Shown piece after piece: positions 8,904-18,131 of a stretch of 64,000 nt of DNA (its first letter is position 1; the number at the start of each line of letters is the position of its first letter). Position numbers and translations under genes: made by a program. The stretch is taken from positions 7,936,001 to 8,000,000 of the forward strand of contig NZ_BJHV01000001.1 of NCBI RefSeq assembly GCF_005405925.1, written 5' to 3'. Source of the DNA: Streptomyces antimycoticus (GTDB taxonomy: Bacteria; Actinomycetota; Actinomycetes; Streptomycetales; Streptomycetaceae). The notes under the pieces were generated by a model. That model ran no database searches. It had not been told where the DNA came from and saw only the letters and a list, made by a program, of their open reading frames with translations.

Positions 8904-10324
8904 GCGACCTGAGCGGCAGGGGCGGCCCGACCCCCCTCCTCGTCCTCGATGTCGTCGGGCTGACCCCACGGCTGCTGGACCATATGCCGCGCCTCAAGGC
9001 CCTCGCCCGCTCCGGCTCCCGTGCCGCGCTGGGCACCGTGCTGCCCGCCGTCACCTGCGCCGCCCAGTCGACGTTCCTCACCGGCACCACCCCCGCCGAA
9101 CACGGCATCGTCGGCAACGGCTGGTACTTCCGCGAGATGGGCGAGGTGCTGCTGTGGCGGCAGCACAACGGGCTGGTCGGCGGCGACAAGCTGTGGGACG
9201 CCGCCCGCCGTGCCTACCCCGGCTACACGGTGGCCAACATCTGCTGGTGGTACGCGATGGGCTCGGACACCGACATCACCGTCACCCCGCGCCCCGTCTA
9301 CTACGCCGACGGCCGCAAGGAGCCGGACTGCTACACCAGGCCCCCCGCGCTGCACGACGAACTCACCGCGGAGCTCGGCACCTTCCCGCTCTTCCACTTC
9401 TGGGGGCCGGGCGCCGATCTGGTCTCCTCGCAGTGGATCATCGACGCCACCCGCCACATCCTGCGGACCAGCCCCACCGATCTGGTGCTGACCTACCTTC
9501 CGCATCTGGACTACGACCTCCAGCGGTACGGCCCCGACGACCCCCGCGCCCACGCCGCCGCCACCGAGCTCGACACCGCCCTCGGCCCGCTGCTCGACGA
9601 CGCCACCGCCCGCGGCCGCACCGTCGTGGCGCTGTCCGAGTACGGCATCACCCGGGTCTCCCGGCCCGTGGACATCAACCGGGCGCTGCGCCGCGCCGGG
9701 CTGCTGGAGGTGCACACCCAGGACGGCATGGAGTATCTGGACCCCGGCGCCTCCAGGGCCTTCGCGGTCGCCGACCACCAGCTCGCCCATGTGTATGTGC
9801 GCCGCGCGGAGGACCTGGACGCCACCCGCGCCGCCCTGGCCGGTCTGCCCGGGATCGCCGAACTCCTCGACGACGAGGGGAAGAAGGCCCACGGCCTGGA
9901 CCACCCCCGCTCCGGGGAGCTGGTCGCGGTGGCCGCGCCGGACGCCTGGTTCACGTACTACTACTGGCTCGACGACGCCCGCGCCCCCGACTTCGCGCAG
10001 CTCGTGGAGATCCACCGCAAGCCCGGCTATGACCCGGCCGAGCTGTTCATGGACCCCAAGGACCCCTATGTGCGGGTGCGGGCCGCCACCGCCCTGGCCC
10101 GCAAGAAGACCGGGATGCGCTACCGCATGGCCGTCGTCCCGCTCGATCCGTCCCCGGTGCGCGGCAGCCACGGCCGCCTCCCGGACCGCGAGGAGGACGG
10201 GCCCGTCCTCCTCTGCTCCCAGCCCGGCGCGGTGAGCGGTCAAGTGGCCGCCACCGACGTCAAAACCCTGCTCCTCCGCCTCGCCGGCCTGACGAACGCA
10301 ACCACCGAAGGAGACACCCCGTGA
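8900..10324 (+). CDS. eboF: Alkaline phosphatase / nucleotide pyrophosphatase-like phosphodiesterase (EboF-like)
   Basis: The 474-residue protein has the type I phosphodiesterase/alkaline-phosphatase core: LLVLDVVGLTPRLLDHMPRL with the first metal Asp, PAVTCAAQSTFLTGTTPAEHG with the catalytic Thr and the typical PxEHG, THLPHLDYDLQ-like text (TYLPHLDYDLQRYG), ALSEYGITRV and AVADHQLAHVY for the remaining metal ligands. No signal peptide is visible, so it probably acts in the cytoplasm. It is ATGA-coupled to eboE and overlaps the next GTG start. Its likely task is to hydrolyse a phosphodiester or diphosphate of the pathway intermediate. Confidence 0.85.
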   Translation: MSDLSGRGGPTPLLVLDVVGLTPRLLDHMPRLKALARSGSRAALGTVLPAVTCAAQSTFLTGTTPAEHGIVGNGWYFREMGEVLLWRQHNGLVGGDKLWDAARRAYPGYTVANICWWYAMGSDTDITVTPRPVYYADGRKEPDCYTRPPALHDELTAELGTFPLFHFWGPGADLVSSQWIIDATRHILRTSPTDLVLTYLPHLDYDLQRYGPDDPRAHAAATELDTALGPLLDDATARGRTVVALSEYGITRVSRPVDINRALRRAGLLEVHTQDGMEYLDPGASRAFAVADHQLAHVYVRRAEDLDATRAALAGLPGIAELLDDEGKKAHGLDHPRSGELVAVAAPDAWFTYYYWLDDARAPDFAQLVEIHRKPGYDPAELFMDPKDPYVRVRAATALARKKTGMRYRMAVVPLDPSPVRGSHGRLPDREEDGPVLLCSQPGAVSGQVAATDVKTLLLRLAGLTNATTEGDTP

Positions 10325-11370
10325 AGAGGGCTCAGGAACACCCCGAACTCGCCGAGACGCTCCGCCGCCGCAGATTCCTCGGCGTCGCCGCGGGTGCCAC
10401 GGCCGCCACCCTGGTCGGCACGGCCACCGCCAACGCCGCCCAGACCGGCACCTCGGCCCAGAGCGACACATCGGCCCAGAAGGGCCGGGGCGGCCCGCTG
10501 GTGCCCCGCGGCCACCTCGGCATCCAGCTCTACACCCTCCGCGACCAGGTGCAGTCCATCGGCTTCGCCGGGGTCTTCAAGGAGCTGGCCCGGTACGGCT
10601 ACGACCAGGTGGAGTTCGCCGGATACACCCAGGGCACCGGCGACATCACCCTCAAGCAGCTCACGCGGCTGATGCGGGACCACGGGCTGCGCGGTATCGG
10701 CAGCCACGTCGGCTACTACTCCGACGACCCGAAGGCGTACACCTTCGCCACCAACCTCACCCAGGTGCTGGACGACGCCGAGGCGCTGGGCCTGCCGCAT
10801 GTGGGCACCGCCTCCGGACCCTGGCGCTACGGCTCCACGGTGGACGGCTGGAAGCGCTGTGCGGAGGAGTTCAACACCTACGGCGCGGCGGCCAAGGCGC
10901 GCGGGATGAAGTTCTACCAGCACAACCACGCCGAGGAGTTCTCCTTCGCCACCGACCGGCCGGACGTCCGCCTCTACGACGTGCTGCTCGCCGAGACCGA
11001 CCCCGAGCTGGTCCATCTGGAGATGGACATCTACTGGGCGTATGTGGGCCAGTACCGCTTCGGCAAGAGGGTGGACGGCTCCCCGGCGCCCTTCGAACCG
11101 CTCGACTACGTCCTGCGCGCCCCGCACCGCTATCCGCTCTTCCACGTCAAGGACGGCGAACAGGACGAAACCGCCACCGACGGCTACCGGATGGTGGACG
11201 TCGGTGACGGTGACATCGACTATCGCCGCTTCCTGACCGCGGTCGGCAGGACCCATGGCGGCCGCCGCCACCACTGGATGGTGGAGCACGACGAGCCCGC
11301 CGATTCGCTCACCACCGCCCGCCGCTCCGCCCGCTATCTGCGGTCACTGCGGTGCGGCGGACGGGGCTGA
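10321..11370 (+). CDS. Tat-exported sugar phosphate isomerase/epimerase family protein
   Basis: The 349-residue protein starts with GTG inside the previous stop region. Its N-terminus has a twin-arginine signal (TLRRRRFLGVAAGATAA) followed by a hydrophobic stretch and AxA-type cleavage text, so it should be folded inside and exported. The mature part is a TIM barrel: LGIQLYTLRDQVQSIGFAGV, YDQVEFAGYTQGT, GLRGIGSHVGYY, KFYQHNHAEEF, LVHLEMDIYWAY, PLFHVKDGEQ. As last gene of the operon it probably acts on the exported product or its precursor outside the cytoplasm. This is inference from position and signal. Confidence 0.8.
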   Translation: MKRAQEHPELAETLRRRRFLGVAAGATAATLVGTATANAAQTGTSAQSDTSAQKGRGGPLVPRGHLGIQLYTLRDQVQSIGFAGVFKELARYGYDQVEFAGYTQGTGDITLKQLTRLMRDHGLRGIGSHVGYYSDDPKAYTFATNLTQVLDDAEALGLPHVGTASGPWRYGSTVDGWKRCAEEFNTYGAAAKARGMKFYQHNHAEEFSFATDRPDVRLYDVLLAETDPELVHLEMDIYWAYVGQYRFGKRVDGSPAPFEPLDYVLRAPHRYPLFHVKDGEQDETATDGYRMVDVGDGDIDYRRFLTAVGRTHGGRRHHWMVEHDEPADSLTTARRSARYLRSLRCGGRG

Positions 11371-11392
11371 GCGAGGGCCCTTCGGGGCGGAG

Positions 11393-12784
11393 CTAGACGG
11401 CCTCGCGGCTGATCGGCTGCGGGTTCGGGGCGATGCCCCGGACCCGTGGCCGACCCGGTTGCCGCAGCAGCAGGGCCACCGCGGCCGCCAGCATGGAGAT
11501 GCCTCCGGCGAGCGCGTACGCGCCGTCGTAGCCCCAGGAGTCGACCACCATCGAGCCCAACCCGCCGCCGAACAGCCCGCTGATCAGCTTTCCGCTGTAC
11601 ACCAGGCCGTAGTTGGTGGCGTTGTAGTTCTCCCCGAAGTAGTCCGGGGTCAGCGCCGCGAACATCGGGTAGAAGGCGCCGCCGCCGAATCCGGAGAGGA
11701 AGGCGAAGAAGAGGAACAGCACCTCGTTGTGGATATTGCCGGCCCAGATCACCCCGAACTGGGCGAGGCCCAGCACCACGATGACGAACACCAGGGTCGT
11801 CTTGCGCCCCCACAGGTCCGAGAGCCAGCCGACCACACCGCGTCCGACACCGTTGATGACGGACATGATGCCCATGGACGAGGCCGCCACCAGTGGGCCG
11901 AAGCCCACCTCCTTGGCGTAGTCGACCTGGAAGGAGATGCCGAAGATGGACACCCCGGCGGTGAGCACCAGGGACACCCACATCAGCGGCAGCATCCCGG
12001 TCTTGATCGCCTCCTTGGGCGTGTACTGCCGCGCCGCCGGCGGGTTCTTCGCCAGACTCGCCGCGCTCTTGGCGTTGCCGCTGTAGCTCAGCGGGTCGAT
12101 GTCGGCGGGCCACCAGTTCTTCGGCGGGTCCTTGAAGAACCAGGCGCAGATCGCCACGACGATCAGCACATAGACCCCGATGAGGTCCAGGACCTCGTCG
12201 AAGTTACCCGTGTCGAACCAGTAGTTGAAGATGAAGATGAACGGCAGCGCGCCGTAGGCGAACCCGCCGTTGACAAACCCCGTCTTCGCCCCGCGCCGCT
12301 CCGGGAACCACTTGCCCACCATATTGATGCAGGTGGCATAGATGAATCCGGAGCCGAGCCCGCCGATGACACCGAATCCGACGATGGCGGCGAAAACGTT
12401 GTCCAGGTGGGCGAGGGCCACGAACCCGATCAGACACAGCCCCGACCCCACGAACATCGCCGCCCGTGCGGTCAGGATCCCCTTCTCCCGCAGCCACCCG
12501 GCCGGGAAGGCGATCCCGGCCTGGAAGAACACCCAGACGCTCAGGATCCAGAAGGTGTTGCTCTGGGTCCAGCCGTGCGCCTCCGAGAGCGTGTCCTCGG
12601 CCGAGCCGTACGCGTACTCGGACACGCTGATGGCCATCATCGCGATCCACGGCAGATAGACCATCAGCTTCCGGCTGTGGCCCAGGATGTCGCGGTCCGT
12701 CTCACCGATGCGATACGTGCGTCCCTTGCTGTCCTGCACTTCACGGAAGGGGAGGGCCCCCTCCGGTCGTTCTGCTGTGCTCAT
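11393..12784 (-). CDS. OFA-family major facilitator, probable oxalate/formate antiporter
   Basis: The 463-residue protein has about twelve hydrophobic segments. Its N-terminal half reads MVYLPWIAMMAISVSEYAYG, then GIAFPAGWLREKGI, typical of the OFA family of the major facilitator superfamily; GRGVVGWLSDLWGRKT is the MFS loop motif. It is the last gene of a minus-strand group with frc- and oxc-like genes, so exchange of oxalate for formate (or a related acid pair) is the natural role. It ends 23 nt from the convergent ebo operon. The substrate follows from context rather than from diagnostic residues. Confidence 0.8.
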   Translation of the reverse strand: MSTAERPEGALPFREVQDSKGRTYRIGETDRDILGHSRKLMVYLPWIAMMAISVSEYAYGSAEDTLSEAHGWTQSNTFWILSVWVFFQAGIAFPAGWLREKGILTARAAMFVGSGLCLIGFVALAHLDNVFAAIVGFGVIGGLGSGFIYATCINMVGKWFPERRGAKTGFVNGGFAYGALPFIFIFNYWFDTGNFDEVLDLIGVYVLIVVAICAWFFKDPPKNWWPADIDPLSYSGNAKSAASLAKNPPAARQYTPKEAIKTGMLPLMWVSLVLTAGVSIFGISFQVDYAKEVGFGPLVAASSMGIMSVINGVGRGVVGWLSDLWGRKTTLVFVIVVLGLAQFGVIWAGNIHNEVLFLFFAFLSGFGGGAFYPMFAALTPDYFGENYNATNYGLVYSGKLISGLFGGGLGSMVVDSWGYDGAYALAGGISMLAAAVALLLRQPGRPRVRGIAPNPQPISREAV

Positions 12785-12860
12785 GTCGTCCCCTTGGCTT
12801 CGAAGGAACCCGGCCAGCGCCCCCTGTCCAAACTCTTCGTGCTCCGGGAAACGTGGTGGC

Positions 12861-14996
12861 TTACCTGAGCAGCCCCGCTGACCTGGCCCAGCGGTACTTG
12901 GCGCCCAGAACGGCCACCGGCTTCTCGGTGGTGTACGGATAAGCCACGACCCCGCGCTCGAAGAGGTAGGCGCACGCCTCCTCGACCTCGGTGTCGCCCG
13001 CGAGCGAGGCCACCACCGGTTTGGCGATGCCCCGGGCGCGGAACTCCTCGACGACCCGCGCGGTCAGCTCGGCGAACACCATCGGCGGGGTGACGATGGT
13101 GTGCCAGTAGCCCAGGACCAGCGAGTGGATCCGCGGATCCTCCAGCCCCAGCCGGATGGTCGCCTCGTAGGTGGACGGCGGTTCGCCGCCGGTGATGTCC
13201 ACCGGGTTCCCGGCCGCGCCGAACGGCGGGATGAAGCGGCGGAACGCGGCGTCCAGGTCGTCCGGGATCTCCATCAGCGACAGCCCGTTGTCGACGATCG
13301 CGTCCGACAGCAGCACGCCCGAGCCCCCGGCGCCGGTGATGATGACGACGTTGTCGCCCTGTGGCGTGGGCAGCACGGGCAGCGCCCGCGCGTACTCCAG
13401 CATCTCGTTCAGGCCCGGCGCCCGGATCACCCCGGCCTGCCGCAGGATGTCGTCGTAGACCGCGTCGTCCCCGGCCAGCGCGCCGGTGTGGGAGCCGGCC
13501 GCCTTGGCGCCCGCCGCCGTACGGCCCGCCTTGAGCACCACCACGGGCTTACGGGGCACCGTGGCCCGCGCCGCCTCCACGAAGGCCCGGCCGTCCTTGA
13601 GGTCCTCCAGATGCATCGCGATGCACTGGGTGCGGTCGTCCTCACCGAACCAGGTGAGCAGATCGTCCTCGTCCACATCGGACTTGTTGCCGAGCCCGAC
13701 GATCGCCGAGACACCGGTCTTGGTCGTCCGGGCGAAGCCGAGGATCGCCATCCCGATGCCACCGGACTGCGAGGTGAGCGCCACCGGCCCCTTGACGTCG
13801 TACGGGGTGCAGAAGGTGGCGCACAGGTCCTGCCAGGTGGAGTAGTAGCCGTAGATGTTGGGCCCCAGCACCCGCACCCCGTACTCCTCGGCGATCTCCA
13901 CGATCCGCCGCTGCAGCTCGTGTTCACCGGTCTCGGCGAAGCCGGACGGGATCAGCACGGCGTTCGGGATGCCCTTGCGGCCGACCTCCTCCAGCGCGGC
14001 GGGCACGAACTTCGCGGGGATCGCGAAGACCGCCACATCCACCTCGCCGGGGACGTCCGTGACGCTCTTGTACGCCTTGCGGCCCAGGATGTCGTCGGCC
14101 TTGGGGTTCACCGGGTGGATCTCCCCGGGGAAGCCGCCGTCGATGAGATTGCGCATCACCGAGTTGCCGATCTTGCCCTGCTCGTTGGAGGCGCCCACCA
14201 CCGCCACCGAGCGCGGCTGCATCAGCCGGCGCATCGCGCTCAGGATCTCCTCGCGCGAGTAGCGGCGGCGCTCCTGCGGGGCGGGATCCCCGATCAGCAG
14301 CCGCACATCGGCGGCGAGCACCCCGCTCGCGGTGGCGAACACCGGGTTGAGGTCGACCTCCGTGATTTCGGGGAAGTCCGCCACCAGCCGGGAGACCCGC
14401 ACGATCAGATCGGCGAGCGCCGCGCGGTCCACCGCCGGTCCGCCGCGCACCCCGCGCAGCACCTCGGCGGCGCGGATCCCGTCCAGCATCGACAGCGCCT
14501 CGTCCTCGGTCGCCGGGGCCAGCCGGAAGGTGATGTCTTTGAGCACCTCCACCAGCACCCCGCCGAGGCCGAACGCCACGACCTTGCCGAAGGTGGGATC
14601 GGTGACCGCGCCGACGATGACCTCCTGCCCGCCGTCCGGGATCATCTGCTGCACCTGGACGCCCTGGATCCGGGCCTTGGGGTCGTAGGAGCGGGCGTTG
14701 TCGACGATCGCGGTGAACGCGCCCCGCACCTCGGCGCAGGAGCTCAGCCCCACCCGGACCCCGCCCGCGTCGGTCTTGTGCAGGATGTCCGGGGACACGA
14801 TCTTGAGGACGACCGGGAAGCCGATCCGGTCGGCCAGCGACACCGCCTCGTCGACGGTCTCCGCCAGTCCCTCGGCCGGGGTCGGGATGCCATAGGCATC
14901 GGTGATCCGCTTCCCTTCGGGAGCGGTCAGCGCCGTGCGCCCCTCGGCGCGGGCGGCGTCCAGCACCGCACGCACGGCATCGTTGTCATACGTCAC
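12861..14996 (-). CDS. Acetate--CoA ligase (ADP-forming) family protein
   Basis: The protein has 711 residues. The N-terminal ATP-grasp part (LTAPEGKRITDAYGIPTP, GFPVVLKIVSPDILHKTDAGG, VDLNPVF) is followed by the CoA-binding and ligase domains (SVAVVGASNEQGKIGNSVMR, GEIHPVNPKAD, GPNIYGYYST, SQSGGIGMAIL with the flavodoxin-like loop, ITGAGGSGVLLSDA). Such fused enzymes link acyl-CoA thioester chemistry to ATP/ADP. The GTG start lies two bases after the frc stop. In this locus it may form or recover the CoA ester of formate, oxalate or acetate; the acid specificity cannot be read from sequence. Confidence 0.82.
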   Translation of the reverse strand: MTYDNDAVRAVLDAARAEGRTALTAPEGKRITDAYGIPTPAEGLAETVDEAVSLADRIGFPVVLKIVSPDILHKTDAGGVRVGLSSCAEVRGAFTAIVDNARSYDPKARIQGVQVQQMIPDGGQEVIVGAVTDPTFGKVVAFGLGGVLVEVLKDITFRLAPATEDEALSMLDGIRAAEVLRGVRGGPAVDRAALADLIVRVSRLVADFPEITEVDLNPVFATASGVLAADVRLLIGDPAPQERRRYSREEILSAMRRLMQPRSVAVVGASNEQGKIGNSVMRNLIDGGFPGEIHPVNPKADDILGRKAYKSVTDVPGEVDVAVFAIPAKFVPAALEEVGRKGIPNAVLIPSGFAETGEHELQRRIVEIAEEYGVRVLGPNIYGYYSTWQDLCATFCTPYDVKGPVALTSQSGGIGMAILGFARTTKTGVSAIVGLGNKSDVDEDDLLTWFGEDDRTQCIAMHLEDLKDGRAFVEAARATVPRKPVVVLKAGRTAAGAKAAGSHTGALAGDDAVYDDILRQAGVIRAPGLNEMLEYARALPVLPTPQGDNVVIITGAGGSGVLLSDAIVDNGLSLMEIPDDLDAAFRRFIPPFGAAGNPVDITGGEPPSTYEATIRLGLEDPRIHSLVLGYWHTIVTPPMVFAELTARVVEEFRARGIAKPVVASLAGDTEVEEACAYLFERGVVAYPYTTEKPVAVLGAKYRWARSAGLLR

Positions 14997-14998
14997 CG

Positions 14999-16246
14999 TC
15001 AGATCACTCCGTTCGTCTTGAGCAGCCGCACTTCCTCGTCGCCGAGTCCCAGCTCCCCGACGTACACCTCTTCGTTGTGCTCACCCAGCAGCGGGGAGCG
15101 CTCGACCTGGACCGGGGAGTCGGAGAGCTTCAGCGGGGAGCCGACGGTGGTGAAGGAGCCGCGCTCGGGGTGGTCGACCTCGACGATCATCTCGTTGGCC
15201 GCGAGCGACGCGTCCTCGACGATCTCCTTGGTGGACAGGATCGGCCCGCACGGGATGTTGTGGGCCGTGAGCTGCTCCAGCACCTCCCACTTGGGCAGGG
15301 TGCTCGACCACTCCTCGATCAGCTGGAACATCTTGGCCAGCTTCGGCAGCCGCGACTCCGGCGAGGCCCACTCCGGGTCCTCGGCCAGCTCGGGGCGGCC
15401 GATGAGCCGGGTGATGGGCTCCCAGCCGACCGGCTGCACGATGACGTAGACGTAGTCGTTGGGCCCGCCGGGCGCGCATTTGACCGCCCAGCCGGGCTGG
15501 CCGCCACCGCTGGCGTTGCCACTGCGCGGCACCTCGTCGCTGAAGTCCTCATTCGGGTATTCGGCGAGCGGACCGTGCGTCAGCCGCTGCTGGTCGCGCA
15601 GCTTGACCCGGCACAGGTTGAGCACCGCGTGCTGCATCGCCACATTGACCCGCTGGCCGCGCCCGGTGTGGGTGCGCTGGTAGAGCGCGGCGAGGATGCC
15701 CGCCACGCAGTGCACCCCGGTGCCGGAGTCGCCGATCTGGGCGCCGGTCGCCAGCGGCGGGCCGTCCTCGAAGCCGGTCGTCGACATCGACCCGCCCATG
15801 GCCTGCGCGACCACCTCGTACGCCTTGAACTTGGTGTACGGGCCCTCGCCGAACCCCTTGATCGAGGCATAGACCAGCCGCGGATTGATCTCCTGGATGC
15901 GCTCCCAGGAGAACCCCATGCGGTCCACGGCGCCCGGACCGAAGTTCTCCACCAGCACATCGCTGCGGCGGATCAGCTCGGTCAGGATCTCCTTGCCGCG
16001 CTCGGACTTGGTGTTGAGGGTGATGCTCCGCTTGTTGCAGTTGAGCATCGTGAAGTAGAGCGAGTCCACGTCGGGGAGGTCCCGCAACTGCTTGCGGGTG
16101 ATGTCCCCGGTGGTGTTCTCCAGCTTGATCACATCCGCGCCGAGCCAGGCGAGCAGCTGGGTGGCGGAGGGACCGGACTGCACATGCGTCATGTCGAGGA
16201 CGCGGATGCCCGTCAGAGCTTGATTGGCCTCAAGAGCCTGGGACAT
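14999..16246 (-). CDS. frc: Formyl-CoA transferase (class III CoA transferase)
   Basis: The protein has 415 residues, close to characterised formyl-CoA transferases. It moves CoA from formyl-CoA to oxalate, giving oxalyl-CoA. Signature text includes [66 protein letters not shown] with the catalytic Asp, and the Gly-rich loop [12 protein letters not shown]. It lies directly downstream of oxc in the same operon (12 nt gap), so together they form the two-enzyme oxalate decarboxylation cycle. Confidence 0.93.
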   Translation of the reverse strand: MSQALEANQALTGIRVLDMTHVQSGPSATQLLAWLGADVIKLENTTGDITRKQLRDLPDVDSLYFTMLNCNKRSITLNTKSERGKEILTELIRRSDVLVENFGPGAVDRMGFSWERIQEINPRLVYASIKGFGEGPYTKFKAYEVVAQAMGGSMSTTGFEDGPPLATGAQIGDSGTGVHCVAGILAALYQRTHTGRGQRVNVAMQHAVLNLCRVKLRDQQRLTHGPLAEYPNEDFSDEVPRSGNASGGGQPGWAVKCAPGGPNDYVYVIVQPVGWEPITRLIGRPELAEDPEWASPESRLPKLAKMFQLIEEWSSTLPKWEVLEQLTAHNIPCGPILSTKEIVEDASLAANEMIVEVDHPERGSFTTVGSPLKLSDSPVQVERSPLLGEHNEEVYVGELGLGDEEVRLLKTNGVI

Positions 16247-16258
16247 GGTGGCGGCTCC

Positions 16259-17941
16259 CTACTTGTACATGGTCTGGTTCATGGTTCCGGGGGCGTACGC
16301 GTCCGGGTCCACCCAGACGTTGATCAGCGATGGCTTGCCGGACTCCCGGGCGCGCCGCAGCGCCGGGCCGATGTCCGCCGGGTCGCGGACCTCCTCGCCG
16401 TGGCCGCCGAGCATCCGCGCGAACTGGTCGTAGGGCACATCGCCGAGGGTGTTGCCGATCCGCTCCCGCTCCTCGCCGTACTTGGCCTTCTGGCCGTAAC
16501 GGATCTGGTTCATCGAGGAGTTGTTGCCGACGATGCCGACGAACGGCAGGTCGAAGCGGACCAGCGTCTCGAAGTCCCAGCCGGTCAGGGAGAACGCGCC
16601 GTCGCCGAAGAGCGCCACCACCTCCTTGTCGGGGCGGGCCTGCTTGGCGGCCATCACGAACGGCACACCGACGCCGAGCGTCCCCAGTGGCCCCGGATCC
16701 ATCCAGTGGCCGGGCGACTTGGGCTGGATGACCTGACCGGAGAAGGTGACGATGTCGCCGCCGTCGCCGATGTAGATCGAGTCCTCGGTGAGGAAGTCGT
16801 TGATCTCGCTGACCAGGCGGTACGGATGGATCGGGGAGGCGTCGGACCGGAGGTTGGGCAGCCGCTTCTCGATCGCCTTCTGCTCGGCGGCGCGCAGCTC
16901 GTCCAGCCACTCCTTGCGCTTGCCCGCGCCGCCGTTGATACGGCCCGAGGCGGCCTGGGTGACGGCCGAGAGCACCAGCCCCGCGTCGCCCACGATGCCG
17001 AGGTCGATGTCCCGGTTCTTGCCGACCGTGCGGTAGTCGAGGTCGATCTGAACCACGGTGGCGTCGGGGGAGAGCCGCTTGCCGTAGCCCATCCGGAAGT
17101 CGAAGGGCGTGCCGACGATGACGATGAGGTCGGCGTTGGAGAACGCGTAGCGGCGGGAGAGCTGGAAGTGGTGCGGATCGCCGGGCGGCAGTGTGCCGCG
17201 CCCCGCGCCGTTCATGTACGCGGGCACATTGAGCGTGCGCACGAGCTCGATGGCCGAGTCGGTGGCGCGGGTGGTCCACACCTGACTGCCCAGCAGGATC
17301 GCGGGCTTCTCCGCCTGGACCAGCAGATCGGCCAGCTTCTGGACGGACTCGGGGTCGCCGGCGCTGCGGGTGGAGGCGCGGTAGTGCCCGGCCTGGGGGA
17401 CACGGGCCTTGTCCACCGGCACCTTCGCGTCCAGCACATCGCGCGGGATCTCCAGGAAGGAGGGGCCGGGGGCGCCGTGGAAGCACTCGCGGAAGGCCAT
17501 GGAGACCATGTCGGCGGCGCGGGCGGTGTCCGGGACGGTGGCGGCGAACTTGGTGATCGGCGCCATCATGTCGACGTGCGGAAGGTCCTGCAGGGATCCC
17601 ATCTTGTGCTGGTTGTGGGCGCCCTGGCCGCCGATGAGCAGCATGGGTGACTCGGCGCGGAAGGCGTTGGCGACGCCGGTGACCGCGTCGGTGGTGCCCG
17701 GACCGGCGGTGACGACGGCGCAGCCGGGCTTGCCGGTGATCCGGGCGTAGCCGTCGGCGGCGTGGGCGGCGACCTGTTCATGGCGTACGTCGATGACATC
17801 GATGCCCTCGTCGACGCAGCCGTCGTAGATGTCGATGATGTGGCCGCCGCAGAGGGTGTAGATGACCTCGACACCCTCTGCCTTGAGTGCTTTGGCGACC
17901 AAGTGCCCGCCGGAGATGACGTCCTGGCTGTCGTCGGGCAT
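16259..17941 (-). CDS. oxc: Oxalyl-CoA decarboxylase (thiamine diphosphate enzyme)
   Basis: The 560-residue protein has the three-domain ThDP layout. The N-terminal half has VEVIYTLCGGHIIDIYDG, the activating Glu in VIDVRHEQVAAHAADGYARI, and TGKPGCAVVTAGPGTTDAV. The C-terminal cofactor motif is GDGAFSLTGWDFETLVRF ending in NNSSMNQIRYG. Combined with the adjacent frc gene this indicates decarboxylation of oxalyl-CoA to formyl-CoA and CO2. It is the first gene of the minus-strand operon; GAAGGGACG lies before the ATG. The divergent region to sucC holds an inverted repeat at 18001-18025 that may control it. Confidence 0.93.
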   Translation of the reverse strand: MPDDSQDVISGGHLVAKALKAEGVEVIYTLCGGHIIDIYDGCVDEGIDVIDVRHEQVAAHAADGYARITGKPGCAVVTAGPGTTDAVTGVANAFRAESPMLLIGGQGAHNQHKMGSLQDLPHVDMMAPITKFAATVPDTARAADMVSMAFRECFHGAPGPSFLEIPRDVLDAKVPVDKARVPQAGHYRASTRSAGDPESVQKLADLLVQAEKPAILLGSQVWTTRATDSAIELVRTLNVPAYMNGAGRGTLPPGDPHHFQLSRRYAFSNADLIVIVGTPFDFRMGYGKRLSPDATVVQIDLDYRTVGKNRDIDLGIVGDAGLVLSAVTQAASGRINGGAGKRKEWLDELRAAEQKAIEKRLPNLRSDASPIHPYRLVSEINDFLTEDSIYIGDGGDIVTFSGQVIQPKSPGHWMDPGPLGTLGVGVPFVMAAKQARPDKEVVALFGDGAFSLTGWDFETLVRFDLPFVGIVGNNSSMNQIRYGQKAKYGEERERIGNTLGDVPYDQFARMLGGHGEEVRDPADIGPALRRARESGKPSLINVWVDPDAYAPGTMNQTMYK

Positions 17942-18000
17942 GGCGAATCGCGTCCCTTCGTAGGGGTCGGTGCGTGCCTCGCAGGTGGAGCGATGGATTG

Positions 18001-18025
18001 CATACAGTCGACGTTATCCTGTATG
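18001..18025. promoter_or_regulatory. Inverted repeat in the divergent oxc/sucC promoter region
   Basis: Perfect 7-bp arms CATACAG and CTGTATG are separated by 11 bases, 60 nt upstream of the oxc ATG and about 105 nt upstream of sucC. ATACAG/CTGTAT half-sites resemble operators of GntR or similar dimeric regulators. No regulator gene lies next to it in this window. Operator function is inference. Confidence 0.5.
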
Positions 18026-18082
18026 AACTTTGTTATCCCACCATCGGCCGAGCGATGTCCAGGGGGCGTGCGCCACTCGTTC

Positions 18083-18098
18083 GATCCAGCGCTGGATC
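18083..18098. promoter_or_regulatory. Perfect 16-bp palindrome upstream of sucC homologue
   Basis: GATCCAGCGCTGGATC is a perfect palindrome ending 33 nt before the sucC ATG, between the 18001-18025 repeat and the ribosome binding site. It could be a second operator or a 5' leader hairpin. I see no T-run, so it is not a terminator. Confidence 0.45.
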
Positions 18099-18131
18099 AA
18101 GCGCTGTTGACCGGTCATCAGGGAGCAGGCA

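Noticed and set aside
15077..17650. Plus-strand reading of 857 residues across frc and oxc
   Set aside because: Antisense shadow of two well-supported genes; composition is Gly/Val/Arg/Asp low-complexity with no domain.
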